From contig NZ_JAUSSG010000001.1 of the NCBI RefSeq assembly GCF_030812215.1, positions 992,001-1,056,000 of the forward strand: a DNA stretch of 64,000 nt, given 5' to 3'. Every line of letters starts with the position of its first letter. The stretch's first letter is position 1. The stretch is from Variovorax boronicumulans. Its GTDB lineage: Bacteria; Pseudomonadota; Gammaproteobacteria; Burkholderiales; Burkholderiaceae_C. A model generated the notes under the pieces. The model was given only the letters and a program-made list of their open reading frames with translations, was not told the origin of the DNA and made no database searches. A program made the position numbers and the translations under genes. This document shows, piece after piece, positions 44,112-52,791 of the stretch.

Positions 44112-44330
44112 GCTGGGATCGCGTTGAATCGTGTGCTGGATTACGTATCGCAATAACCGCCAACGGGGAGCGCTTGCGCAAGGCTCAGGCCGTGATCCGG
44201 CAGGGGCCGACCCAGGTGGCGACGTACGTTTCTGGTTCTGGACAGTGCCCCATAGTTCCGCCAAGAAGCGCCCGCAGCCTGCGCCAGCCCTCGCCGCGCT
44301 TCGTTGCCTTCGAGACGCAGTTCGGTGTCT

Positions 44331-45161
44331 TCAGGGATGCCATGTGGAAACAACCGTTGGCGTTTGCGCAGTAGGACGACCGGCGAGCGCATACGAGAGC
44401 TCATTTGCGGCTTTCATGATCGTCTTTGCCAGGCCGATGAGCTTCGCCTTGGGCAATCGGTCGGCGGGTCCGGAAATGCACACCGAGCCGAGCAGGGCCC
44501 AGCGCAGGCCGAAGACGGGCGCGGACACCGTCGCCACGTTTTTCTCGCGTTCGCCGATGGAGAAGTGATAGCCCTTCTTGCGAATGTCCTCGTAGAGCTT
44601 CCCGGGTTCGCCCGAGAACGCAAGAATGACCCGCCCTGGAGAACCGAGCTCCAAGGGGAGCATCGCGCCCATGCGCGCATGGTGGCGAATGGGTTGCGGC
44701 CCTTCCACACGCGCCAGGCATGTGCGCGAATTGCCTTCGCGCACATAGAACGCCGCACTTTCGCCGGTGGCGTGCGATAGCGCGAGGAGCATCGGCTCCA
44801 CCACGTTGTTGGCGTCGAAGCTGGCCTGATAGCGAGCGCCGAGCCAGCCGGCCGCAGGGCCGAGCCGCCATTCGCCGTCGTCGCGCTGCACCACATAGCC
44901 GGCCAGCGCCAGCGTGCGAAGCAGCCGCAGCGCCGTGGTCTTGTGCATGCCGCTGCGCCGCGTCAATTCGGCGAGCGAAAGCCGCTCGTCCTGCATCCCA
45001 AACGCATCAAGGAGATGCAGAGCCCGGGTCACCGCGGTCACGCCTCCGGTGGCTTCGAGGTCAGCCTCGCGCGGCGCCTCGACGACCTGGGCCGATCGCT
45101 TGGTCTTCACCGCCTTGACGGCGCCTTTCTCAGCAGGAATTTTTTTGGCTTCTTGTTTCAC
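44331..45161 (-). CDS. IclR-family transcriptional regulator
   Basis: Regulator of 276 residues. After a Lys/Ala-rich tail of about 38 residues comes the winged helix (LSLAELTRRSGMHKTTALRLLRTLALAGYV) and an IclR effector domain (VREGNSRTCLARVEG; GSPGRVILAFSG). Start is a GTG at 45161, since TGA precedes it in frame. Divergent from a nine-gene catabolic operon beginning with a Bug receptor; it probably controls that operon through the inverted repeat at 45166-45191. Confidence 0.9.
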   Translation of the reverse strand: MKQEAKKIPAEKGAVKAVKTKRSAQVVEAPREADLEATGGVTAVTRALHLLDAFGMQDERLSLAELTRRSGMHKTTALRLLRTLALAGYVVQRDDGEWRLGPAAGWLGARYQASFDANNVVEPMLLALSHATGESAAFYVREGNSRTCLARVEGPQPIRHHARMGAMLPLELGSPGRVILAFSGEPGKLYEDIRKKGYHFSIGEREKNVATVSAPVFGLRWALLGSVCISGPADRLPKAKLIGLAKTIMKAANELSYALAGRPTAQTPTVVSTWHP

Positions 45162-45165
45162 TCAA

Positions 45166-45223
45166 TGGTCCATGTTGCGTGCCGTGGACCACCATTGTAG
45201 ATAGTGGAACGCAAATCTAGAGT
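45166..45223. promoter_or_regulatory. Inverted repeat and promoter of the Bug/lactonase operon
   Basis: TGGTCCA-N12-TGGACCA (45166-45191) is an exact 7-bp inverted repeat between the divergent IclR and Bug genes. On the plus strand TTGTAG (45195-45200), 17 bp, TAGAGT (45218-45223) make a plausible promoter just next to it. A CCAC-N11-GTGG element (45189-45207) overlaps the -35. IclR binding is inferred from position. Confidence 0.5.
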
Positions 45224-45281
45224 CGCTGCATGCCCTGGAGCACCGCTTCGGGACCCATTCGAACGATTCGGAGACAAACAA

Positions 45282-46268
45282 ATGCGCACCTCGAGCCACA
45301 GCTCGCTTTCCCGTCGTGCAGCGCTCGGCGCTGTCCTCATGCTCACCTGCGGCATGGCACTGGCGCAGGCCTATCCCTCGCGCGCCATCCGCCTCGTGGT
45401 GCCTTTCCCGCCGGGCGGCGGCACCGACATCATTGCCCGCGAGGTGGCCAACAAGGTCGCGACCACCGAAGGCTGGTCGATCGTCATCGACAACAAGCCC
45501 GGCTCCGGCGGCAACATCGGTGTCGATGCCGCAGCCAAGGCCAATCCCGACGGCTACACGCTGGTGCTGGGTCAGACCAGCAACCTCGCGATCAACCCGT
45601 CGCTCTATGCCAAGCTGCCCTACGACCCGGTGAAGGACCTGGCACCGGTGGGCCTTGTGGCGAGTGCACCGCTGGTGCTGGTGGTGGCCTCCGCCTCGCC
45701 CTACAAGAAGCTCGCCGACGTGGTGGCCGCGGCGAAGGCCAAGCCCACCGCGCTCAACTACGCGAGTTCGGGCAACGGCACGGTCGCCCACCTGGCGACC
45801 GAACAGTTCCAGAAGGCCGCGGGCGTGCAGTTCACGCACGTGCCCTACAAGGGCGCCTCGCAGGGCCTGACCGACTTGGTCGGGGGGCAGATCCAGATGT
45901 ACATCTCATCGGTGCCGACGCTGATCGCGCAGATCAAGAGCGGCCAGTTGCGTGCGCTGGCCGTGACCTCGCTGCAACGCAACCGCGACCTGCCCGAGGT
46001 GCCCACCATGGCGGAGTCGGGCTACAAGGATTTCGAGGCGGTCACGTGGTTCGGCGTCGCCGGCCCCGCCGCAATGCCGAAGGAGGTCGTCGCCAGGTTG
46101 AACACGGCCTTCAACAAGGCCCTTGCAGCTGCCGACGTGCAAAAGAAGCTTGCCGCGCAAGGCGCGGAAGTGATGACCGGCCCGCCCGAAAAATTCGCAT
46201 CGCTGATCCGCACCGATGGCGTCCGCTGGGGTGCGATCGTGAAGTCGTCCGGCGTCAAGATGGACTGA
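45282..46268 (+). CDS. Bug-family (TctC-like) periplasmic substrate-binding protein
   Basis: Exported receptor of 328 residues, signal ending GMALAQA. Bug motifs: AIRLVVPFPPGGGTDIIAREV, DNKPGSGGNIG, NPDGYTLVLGQ, THVPYKGASQGLTDLVGGQIQM. Start ATG 45282. First gene of the operon facing IclR; followed after 6 bp by a LigI-type amidohydrolase, so its ligand is probably the substrate of that pathway. Confidence 0.93.
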   Translation: MRTSSHSSLSRRAALGAVLMLTCGMALAQAYPSRAIRLVVPFPPGGGTDIIAREVANKVATTEGWSIVIDNKPGSGGNIGVDAAAKANPDGYTLVLGQTSNLAINPSLYAKLPYDPVKDLAPVGLVASAPLVLVVASASPYKKLADVVAAAKAKPTALNYASSGNGTVAHLATEQFQKAAGVQFTHVPYKGASQGLTDLVGGQIQMYISSVPTLIAQIKSGQLRALAVTSLQRNRDLPEVPTMAESGYKDFEAVTWFGVAGPAAMPKEVVARLNTAFNKALAAADVQKKLAAQGAEVMTGPPEKFASLIRTDGVRWGAIVKSSGVKMD

Positions 46269-46274
46269 CCCGGC

Positions 46275-47195
46275 ATGGCTCTGCCCACCGCTTCGTGCGC
46301 GGACACGCTCGTCGCTGCGTTCTCGGCTGGGCGCGGCCGCACCGCAGTCGACGTTCCGCCGGATGCCTGCGATTGCCATGTGCATCTCTACGATGCGCGA
46401 TATCCCGCGGCGCCAGGTGCCGCGCTGAGGCCGCCGGACGCCAGCGCGGCGGACTACCGCCAACTGCAGCGGCGCACGGGAACGCAGCGGGTCGTGTTCG
46501 TGACGCCATCGACCTACGGCACCGATAACAGGACCTTGTGCGACGCGCTTGCGGCCTTTGGCGCCCGGGCGCGCGGCGTGGCCGTGATCGAGGAGCAGGT
46601 CAGCGATGCCCAGCTGTCGGCATTGCACGCCTGCGGCGTGCGCGGCATCCGCCTGAACCTGTCGCACGGTGTCGTCAATTCCGTCTCGCAGATCGAGCCG
46701 CTCGCACGCCGCATCGCACCGCTGGGCTGGCATTTGCAGTTGCTCGCGCCTGTCGACACATGGCCCGGCCTGGCCGCCGTGCTCGACAGGTTGCAGGTGC
46801 CGCTCGTGTTCGATCATTTCGGCCGGCTCGCGCCCTCCATGGCCGGCCGGCATCCGGCGCACGCGCTGATCCTTCGCTTGCTTTCGGAGCGTCGAGCCTG
46901 GGTCAAGCTGTCCGGCGCCTACATCGTCAGCGAAAAGGGTGCCCCCCGGTACGAAGACGTGGCTGCGCTGGCACGCAGCTTCCTGGAAGCCGCGCCGGAT
47001 CGCGTGCTCTGGGGCAGCGACTGGCCTCACGCGTCAGCCACCGCCGGCCACCAGGCGATGCCGGACGACGCGCAGCAGATGGCGCTGCTCTCCGACTGGA
47101 CCGGCAGCGCGGGTGTGTTGCACCGCGTGCTGGTCCGCAACCCCGCCGAACTCTATGGGTTCGAACACCCCGCAACGATTCCGGAGACTCCATGA
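46275..47195 (+). CDS. LigI-type amidohydrolase (2-pyrone-4,6-dicarboxylate lactonase family), paralogue 1
   Basis: TIM-barrel hydrolase of 306 residues. DACDCHVHLYD gives the HxH pair (His35, His37), VFVTPSTYGTDN, VFDHFGR the next histidine, and LWGSDWPH the catalytic aspartate. These are the marks of 2-pyrone-4,6-dicarboxylate/lactone hydrolases. It is a paralogue of the enzyme at 51832, sharing PSTYGTDN, ARGVAV and WVKLSG. Stop overlaps the next Bug gene (ATGA). Lactone hydrolysis is the expected reaction; the actual lactone is unknown. Confidence 0.87.
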   Translation: MALPTASCADTLVAAFSAGRGRTAVDVPPDACDCHVHLYDARYPAAPGAALRPPDASAADYRQLQRRTGTQRVVFVTPSTYGTDNRTLCDALAAFGARARGVAVIEEQVSDAQLSALHACGVRGIRLNLSHGVVNSVSQIEPLARRIAPLGWHLQLLAPVDTWPGLAAVLDRLQVPLVFDHFGRLAPSMAGRHPAHALILRLLSERRAWVKLSGAYIVSEKGAPRYEDVAALARSFLEAAPDRVLWGSDWPHASATAGHQAMPDDAQQMALLSDWTGSAGVLHRVLVRNPAELYGFEHPATIPETP

Positions 47196-48181
47196 CCCGC
47201 ATCCCCCGGCGCCGGTTCGGCGCGCTCGGCCTGGCTGCTGCCCTCGCCGCCGCCTCATTCCCCGCTTTCGCGCAAGGCCAGTGGCCGGCCGGCAAGCCCA
47301 TCACCTGGGTGGTGCCGTATCCGCCGGGCGGCACGACCGACATCCTGGGCCGCGCCATCGCGCTGCGGCTGGGCGCCTCGCTCGGCGCCACGGTGATCGT
47401 CGACAACAAGCCAGGCGCGACCGGAACGATCGGCTCGGCGTTTGTCGCACGCGCCGCGCCCGACGGCTACACGCTGCTGGGCACCTCGATCGGCCCGCAG
47501 GCGATCGTGCCGAACCTGCTGGCGAAGATGCAGTACGACCCCGTCAAGGCCTTCGCGCCGGTGTCGCTCATCGGGACCATTCCGCACGTGCTGATCGTGG
47601 GTGCCGGCCAGCCCTTCCGAACGGTCGCGGACCTCGTCGCGCAGGCGAAGGCGCGGCCCGACGCGCTGTCGTTCGCCTCCGGTGGCAATGGCACGGTGCT
47701 GCAGATGCAGGGCGAACTCCTGCGGCTGCAGACCGGGGCCAGGATGACGCATGTTCCCTACAAGGGCGACACGCCGGCCATCCAGGACGTTCTGGCGGGT
47801 CATGCGAGCTTCATGTTCGCCCCCGTGGCCGCCGCGCTCCCGCACATCCAGAGCGGCCATCTCAGGGCGCTGGCCGTCACTTCGGCAGCGCGCCTGAAGT
47901 CGCTGCCCGACGTTCCGACCATGGGGCAGGCGGGCTTCAAGGATTTCGTGGTGGAGCAGTGGCAGGCCGTCTATGCGCCGGCCGGCACTCCCGCCCCGGT
48001 GGTGCAGCGCCTGCACGACGAAGTGGTGCGCCAGTTGAAGGAACCCGAGCTCGTCGCAATGGCCGACAAGCTCGGCGTCACCCTCGTGGGAAGCACGCCG
48101 CAGCAACTCGCCGACACCCAGAAAGCGGACCTGGCCAAGTGGGCCAAGGTCATCAAGGACGCCGGCATCAAGCCGGACTGA
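47192..48181 (+). CDS. Bug-family (TctC-like) periplasmic substrate-binding protein
   Basis: Exported receptor of 329 residues, signal ending PAFAQG. Bug motifs PITWVVPYPPGGTTDILGRA, DNKPGATGTIGSAF, APDGYTLLGTS and THVPYKGDTPAIQDVLAG. CCGGAG precedes ATG 47192, which overlaps the lactonase stop. Second of four receptors in this operon; divergence from the first suggests a different ligand or state of the same compound. Confidence 0.92.
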   Translation: MTRIPRRRFGALGLAAALAAASFPAFAQGQWPAGKPITWVVPYPPGGTTDILGRAIALRLGASLGATVIVDNKPGATGTIGSAFVARAAPDGYTLLGTSIGPQAIVPNLLAKMQYDPVKAFAPVSLIGTIPHVLIVGAGQPFRTVADLVAQAKARPDALSFASGGNGTVLQMQGELLRLQTGARMTHVPYKGDTPAIQDVLAGHASFMFAPVAAALPHIQSGHLRALAVTSAARLKSLPDVPTMGQAGFKDFVVEQWQAVYAPAGTPAPVVQRLHDEVVRQLKEPELVAMADKLGVTLVGSTPQQLADTQKADLAKWAKVIKDAGIKPD

Positions 48182-48221
48182 GCGCCACCCGATTCATTCC
48201 TCACTTCCTGAAAGCACATCC

Positions 48222-48911
48222 ATGTCCTCGACCCTTCCCGACATCGTCCGCAACTTCGAACGCGTGCCCGCGCACGTCGTGGCCCAGGCGGCGCAATTCC
48301 AGCCCGCGATCCTGGCCGACGTGGCCGGGCGCCGCGGCGCCTTGCACGGCCGCATCAAGGCATTGCGCCCCCACATGAAGCTCGCCGGCAACGCCATCAC
48401 GGTGGAAGTGCGCCCCGGCGACAACCTGATGATCCACGCCGCCATCGCGATGGCCCAGCCGGGCGACGTGCTCGTCATCGACGGCAAGGGCGACCAGGGC
48501 GCAGCGCTCATGGGCGCGATCATGATGACCGCCTGCAAGAAGTTGGGCATCGCCGGCGTCGTGATGGACGGCGCATGCCGCGACAGCCTGGAGATCGACG
48601 AGATGGACTTCCCGGTCTTCTCGGTCGGCACCAACCCCAACGGCCCGACCAAGAACATCGGCGGGCGCATCGGCCATCCGGTGTCGATCGGCGGCGTGAC
48701 GGTGAACCCGGGCGACTTCGTCATCGGCGACGGCGACGGCGTGGTCGTGGTGGAGCGCGAGAAGATCGAATCGCTGCTGCCGCTGGCCGCCAGGAAGGTG
48801 AAGGACGAAGCCGCGCGCATCGCGGCCATCCACGAGGGCGACACGGCAGCCAAGTGGCTGGTCTCGGCGCTACGCACGGCCGGCGTTCTCAAGGAAGGAG
48901 AAACGCTGTGA
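48222..48911 (+). CDS. RraA-type aldolase (HMG/CHA aldolase family)
   Basis: Protein of 229 residues of the RraA fold. DGACRDS places Arg120 and Asp121 where class II pyruvate aldolases of the HMG/CHA type need them; pure RraA RNase regulators lack the aspartate, so an aldolase is favoured. Expected reaction: cleavage of a 4-hydroxy-2-oxo acid to pyruvate or oxaloacetate plus a keto acid. Stop overlaps the dehydrogenase gene (GTGA). Confidence 0.87.
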   Translation: MSSTLPDIVRNFERVPAHVVAQAAQFQPAILADVAGRRGALHGRIKALRPHMKLAGNAITVEVRPGDNLMIHAAIAMAQPGDVLVIDGKGDQGAALMGAIMMTACKKLGIAGVVMDGACRDSLEIDEMDFPVFSVGTNPNGPTKNIGGRIGHPVSIGGVTVNPGDFVIGDGDGVVVVEREKIESLLPLAARKVKDEAARIAAIHEGDTAAKWLVSALRTAGVLKEGETL

Positions 48912-49834
48912 GCGCAATCCTCGTCACGGGCGCGGACCTCGCGCCGCAGGCCCTCGCGCTGCTCGAAGGGCATGAGGTCGTCTACGCGGGCAAGACGCCG
49001 ACCGAGGACGACCTCGTCGCGTTGTGTCGCATGCACGACCCGGTGGCCATCATCGTGCGCTACGGCAAGGTGGGCTCGGCCGTGATGGACGCGGCACCGT
49101 CGCTCAAGGTGATCTCCAAGCACGGCAGCGGTACCGACACCATCGACAAGGCGGCGGCGAGCGCGCGCGGCATCGAAGTCGTCGCGGCCGTCGGCGCCAA
49201 TGCGGCAGCCGTCGCCGAGCAGGCGCTCGCCCTGCTGCTCGCTTGTGCCAAGTCGGTGGTGGCGCTGGATGGGCGCATGCACGCCGGCCACTGGGACAAG
49301 GCCACGCACAAGAGCCTGGAGCTCGGCGGTCGCACCATCGGCCTCATCGGGCTGGGCGCGATCGGCCTGCGCTTCGCGCGCATGGCGCATGCGCTGGGCA
49401 TGCGCGTGCTGGGTTTCGATCCGTTCGCCAAGGACGTGCCGGCGCATGTCGAGGTGGTGGACCTCGCCACGCTCTGGCGCGAATCCGACGCCATCTCGCT
49501 GCACTGCCCGCTGACGGAGGACAACCGCGGCCTGCTCGATGCGCAGACGCTCGCGCAATGCAAGCGCGGCGTGATCGTCGTCAACACCGCGCGCGGCGGG
49601 CTGATCGACGAGGTCGCGCTGCTCGCGGCCGTGCGCTCGGGCCAGGTCGCCATGGCGGGCCTGGACAGCTTCGCGGTCGAGCCGATGGCGCCCGGGCATC
49701 CGTTCCAGGCCGAGCCGAACATCGTGCTGAGCCCGCACATCGGCGGCGTGACCGGCGATGCCTATGTGAACATGGGCGTCGGTGCCGCGAAGAATCTGCT
49801 GCAGGTGCTGGCCCGCCAGGCCGCGGCCGCCTGA
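48908..49834 (+). CDS. D-isomer-specific 2-hydroxyacid dehydrogenase
   Basis: NAD(P)-dependent enzyme of 308 residues. LIGLGAIGLRFA is the nucleotide motif, NTARGGLIDE contains the catalytic Arg, GLDSFAVEP the Glu and LSPHIGG the His. It interconverts a 2-hydroxy acid and a 2-oxo acid, so together with the upstream aldolase it could feed or drain an oxo-acid intermediate. GTG start overlaps the aldolase stop. Confidence 0.92.
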   Translation: MSAILVTGADLAPQALALLEGHEVVYAGKTPTEDDLVALCRMHDPVAIIVRYGKVGSAVMDAAPSLKVISKHGSGTDTIDKAAASARGIEVVAAVGANAAAVAEQALALLLACAKSVVALDGRMHAGHWDKATHKSLELGGRTIGLIGLGAIGLRFARMAHALGMRVLGFDPFAKDVPAHVEVVDLATLWRESDAISLHCPLTEDNRGLLDAQTLAQCKRGVIVVNTARGGLIDEVALLAAVRSGQVAMAGLDSFAVEPMAPGHPFQAEPNIVLSPHIGGVTGDAYVNMGVGAAKNLLQVLARQAAAA

Positions 49835-49876
49835 GTTGCCGGCTTGCGCCATGTACAAGAGACCAAGGAGACATTC

Positions 49877-50857
49877 ATGAAGATCGCTACACCCCTTCGC
49901 TGGGCCATGGCGGCGGCAGGATTGACGGCGGCACTGGCCACGCATGCGCAGGCGCCAGCGTGGCCCGCGAAATCCGTTCGCGTGCTCGTCGGCTTCTCCG
50001 CCGGCGGTCCCACGGACGTGGTCGCGCGCGCCTTTGCCGACTACGCCTCGCGCGCGCTCGGCCAGCCCTTCGTCGTCGACAACAAACCCGGCGCCAACAC
50101 CATCCTCGCGGCGGAGGCGGCCGTCGCCGCGCCGGCCGACGGCTACACGCTGCTGCTCGGGGCGACCAACCACACGATGATCCCCGCGCTGTACAGCCAG
50201 CGGGTCAAGTTCGATGCGGTGCGCTCGTTCGCGCCGGTGTGCTCGCTCGCCGCGAGCCCGACGGTGCTGGTCGTCGGTCCGTCGATGCCGGTCAAGTCGG
50301 TGGACGCATTCCTGCAGACGGTGAAGGCCGAGCCGGGCAAGCGCACCTATGCCACGCCGGGCTCGGGCAGCTCGGGCCACTTCGCGAGCGCGCAGTTCAC
50401 GCAGCTCACGCGCACGTCGATGAACCACATTCCGTACAAAGGCGCGGCGCAGGCGATCACCGACCTCATGGGCGGGCAGGTCGACAGCTCGTTCGCGACG
50501 CTGGGCTCGGTGCTGCCCCAAGTGCAGTCGGGCAAGCTCACCGCGCTGGCGGTGGCGGCACCCAAGCGCTCGGCGCTGCTGCCGAACGTGCCCACCTTCG
50601 AGGAGGTTGGCGTCAAGGGCTACGCGGCGGACGCGTGGTATGGCCTTCTGGCACCGGCCGGCACGCCGCCCGCCGTGCTGGCCACGCTGCGCCGCGTCGC
50701 CACCGAGTTCACGCAGGCCCCCGCCACGCGGGAGAAGCTGCGCTCTCTCGGCATGGAAGCGCAGAACACGTGTTCAGAGGCGTTCGGCGCCCAGTTGGCG
50801 CAGGAGGTCAAGCTGTACGGAGAGCTCGCGCGCGCGCTCGATCTGAAGACCGAATGA
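49877..50857 (+). CDS. Bug-family (TctC-like) periplasmic substrate-binding protein
   Basis: Exported receptor of 326 residues, signal ending THAQA. Motifs SVRVLVGFSAGGPTDVVARA, DNKPGANTILA, PADGYTLLLG and NHIPYKGAAQAITDLMGGQVD. AAGGAG precedes ATG 49877. The VGFSAGGPTDV variant differs from the usual VP..PGG, suggesting another ligand. Stop overlaps the next Bug gene. Confidence 0.92.
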   Translation: MKIATPLRWAMAAAGLTAALATHAQAPAWPAKSVRVLVGFSAGGPTDVVARAFADYASRALGQPFVVDNKPGANTILAAEAAVAAPADGYTLLLGATNHTMIPALYSQRVKFDAVRSFAPVCSLAASPTVLVVGPSMPVKSVDAFLQTVKAEPGKRTYATPGSGSSGHFASAQFTQLTRTSMNHIPYKGAAQAITDLMGGQVDSSFATLGSVLPQVQSGKLTALAVAAPKRSALLPNVPTFEEVGVKGYAADAWYGLLAPAGTPPAVLATLRRVATEFTQAPATREKLRSLGMEAQNTCSEAFGAQLAQEVKLYGELARALDLKTE

Positions 50858-51831
50858 ACACCGCCAGAAAAACCATGATCCATTCCATTCGACGCTTGCT
50901 CGCCGCAAGCCTTTTCGTCGCCGCGTCGGCACAGGCGGCTTTTCCGGAACGTCCCATCACCCTCGTGGTACCCTATGCGCCGGGCGGCTCGGCCGATGCG
51001 CTCGCGCGTGTGCTGGCGGTGCGCGTCGGCGCGAAGCTGGGCACCAGCGTGATCGTCGACAACAAGCCCGGCGCGAGCGGCACCATCGGCGCGAGCTTCG
51101 CGGCCAAGGCCGCGCCCGACGGCTACACGGTGCTCTACGACGCCACGCCGTACTCGATCAACCCGCACCTCTTTGCGCGCATGCCTTTTGCGGCCAATGC
51201 GCTGCAGCCGCTCGCCCTCGTCTCGCTCGCGCCCAACATCGTCATCGTGCGGGCGGAGTCGCCGGTCAAGTCCATCAAGGACCTCGCCGACCGGGCCAAG
51301 GCCGAGCCGGGAAAGATCAACTTCGCATCGGGCGGCAGCGGCACCGTGCAACGGCTCGCCGCCGAACTGCTGCGCCAGCGGCTTGGCCTGGACATGGTGC
51401 ACGTAGGCTACAAGAGCGGCGGCCCGGCCATCGTCGACACGATGGGCGGGCAGGTCGACTTCATGTTCAGCACCATTGCCGCGTCGTACCCGCTGGTCGC
51501 GAGCGGCAAGCTGCGCGCGCTGGCGGTGTCGTCGCCGCAGCGCTCGCCGCGCCTGCCCGATGTGCCGACCATCGCCGAGACCGTCGCACCCGGCTACGAG
51601 GCCTACGAATGGAACGGCCTGCTGCTGCCGGCCGGCACGCCCGCCGCAGTGGCGGACAAGCTTCACAAGGCCGTGGTCGAAGTGCTGAAGGAAGACGAGG
51701 TCAGGCAGCGCTTCGTCGACGTGGGCGTGCAGCCGGTCGGCTCGACGCCGGCCGAGTTCGCCGTGTTCCTGAAGAAGGAAGATGCGAAATGGGCCGACGT
51801 GATCCGCAAGGGCAATATCAAGCTCGACTGA
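50854..51831 (+). CDS. Bug-family (TctC-like) periplasmic substrate-binding protein
   Basis: Exported receptor of about 325 residues, signal ending ASAQA. Motifs PITLVVPYAPGGSADALARV, DNKPGASGTIGASF, APDGYTVLYDA and VHVGYKSGGPAIVDTMGGQVD. ATG 50854 overlaps the previous Bug stop; ATG 50875 (MIHSIRR) is an alternative. Two receptor genes back to back is unusual. The following lactonase starts with no gap. Confidence 0.92.
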   Translation: MNTARKTMIHSIRRLLAASLFVAASAQAAFPERPITLVVPYAPGGSADALARVLAVRVGAKLGTSVIVDNKPGASGTIGASFAAKAAPDGYTVLYDATPYSINPHLFARMPFAANALQPLALVSLAPNIVIVRAESPVKSIKDLADRAKAEPGKINFASGGSGTVQRLAAELLRQRLGLDMVHVGYKSGGPAIVDTMGGQVDFMFSTIAASYPLVASGKLRALAVSSPQRSPRLPDVPTIAETVAPGYEAYEWNGLLLPAGTPAAVADKLHKAVVEVLKEDEVRQRFVDVGVQPVGSTPAEFAVFLKKEDAKWADVIRKGNIKLD

Positions 51832-52734
51832 ATGCCGAACACCCCGATGACCGCCCCGCCGCTCTCGCAACCGGTTCCGCACTCGGTGGGGCTGAACCGC
51901 CCCACGCTCGCGCTGCCGCAAGACGCCTGCGACAGCCACATGCACATCTTCGATCCGCGGTTCGCTGCATCGTCGCACTGGAAGCGCCAGCCGCCGCGGG
52001 CCGAGGTGGGCGCCTATCGGCTGCTGCAGCAGCGCCTGGGCACCGCGCGCACGGTGATCGTCAACCCCTCGACCTACGGCACCGACAACGCCTGCACGCT
52101 CGATGCGTTGGCCCGACTGGGCGAGCGCGCGCGTGGCGTTGCCGTGGTGGACCAGGACGTTGCCGATGCCGAGCTCGACCGGCTCGCCGCGCATCGCGTC
52201 TGCGGCCTGCGGGTCAACTTCGTCACGCCGCAGTCCTGGGGCACGACCACGTCGCAGATGCTCGTCACGCTCGCGCGCAAGGCCGCGCGGCTGGGCTGGC
52301 ACATCCAGGTCTTCGCGCAGCCGGAGCAACTTGTCGAGCTCGAACCCGTGCTCGCGGCGCTGCCGGTGCCGCTGGTCATCGACCATATCGGCCGCATCGA
52401 CCCCGCCGGTGGCGTCGACGGCGAGGCCTATGGTGCGATGCGGCGGCTGCTGGATGCGGGCAACACGTGGGTCAAGCTGTCGGGCGTGTACATGCGCTCG
52501 CGCGACGGTGCGCCGGCCTACGGCGACTGCGCGCCGCTGGGCCGGGCACTCGTCGAGGCGGCGCCCGAGCGGCTGGTGTGGGGAAGCGACTGGCCGCACA
52601 CGACCGAAGTCGCGGGTACCGTCAACGATGCCGACCTGGCCGATGTGCTCATGAGCTGGTGCCCGAACGTGGCCGTGCGCGATCGCATCCTGGTCGACAA
52701 CCCGGCGAAGCTCTACGGCTTCGCGGCCGGCTGA
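51832..52734 (+). CDS. LigI-type amidohydrolase, paralogue 2
   Basis: Hydrolase of 300 residues with DACDSHMHIFD (His36, His38), VIVNPSTYGTDN, VIDHIGRID and VWGSDWPH, the same family as the gene at 46275. Differences are mainly in the barrel loops (RVNFVTPQSWGTT against RLNLSHGVVNSVS), where substrate contacts sit. ATG follows the Bug stop directly, so it depends on translational coupling. Confidence 0.87.
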   Translation: MPNTPMTAPPLSQPVPHSVGLNRPTLALPQDACDSHMHIFDPRFAASSHWKRQPPRAEVGAYRLLQQRLGTARTVIVNPSTYGTDNACTLDALARLGERARGVAVVDQDVADAELDRLAAHRVCGLRVNFVTPQSWGTTTSQMLVTLARKAARLGWHIQVFAQPEQLVELEPVLAALPVPLVIDHIGRIDPAGGVDGEAYGAMRRLLDAGNTWVKLSGVYMRSRDGAPAYGDCAPLGRALVEAAPERLVWGSDWPHTTEVAGTVNDADLADVLMSWCPNVAVRDRILVDNPAKLYGFAAG

Positions 52735-52791
52735 CTCGCGCAGTCGCTGCGCCCTTCAGAATCGCGCGCCACAGCGCCCAAGGAGACCGAT

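Noticed and set aside
44112..44330. Small open frames between the AP2-repeat gene and the IclR gene
   Set aside because: Overlapping frames on both strands with no ribosome site, no motifs and poor composition.
48222..48911. RraA-type protein as RNase E regulator
   Set aside because: Arg120-Asp121 and the catabolic operon context favour an aldolase.
48194..50521. Open frame of 775 codons on the minus strand
   Set aside because: Antisense to the aldolase, dehydrogenase and Bug genes, which have full family motifs.
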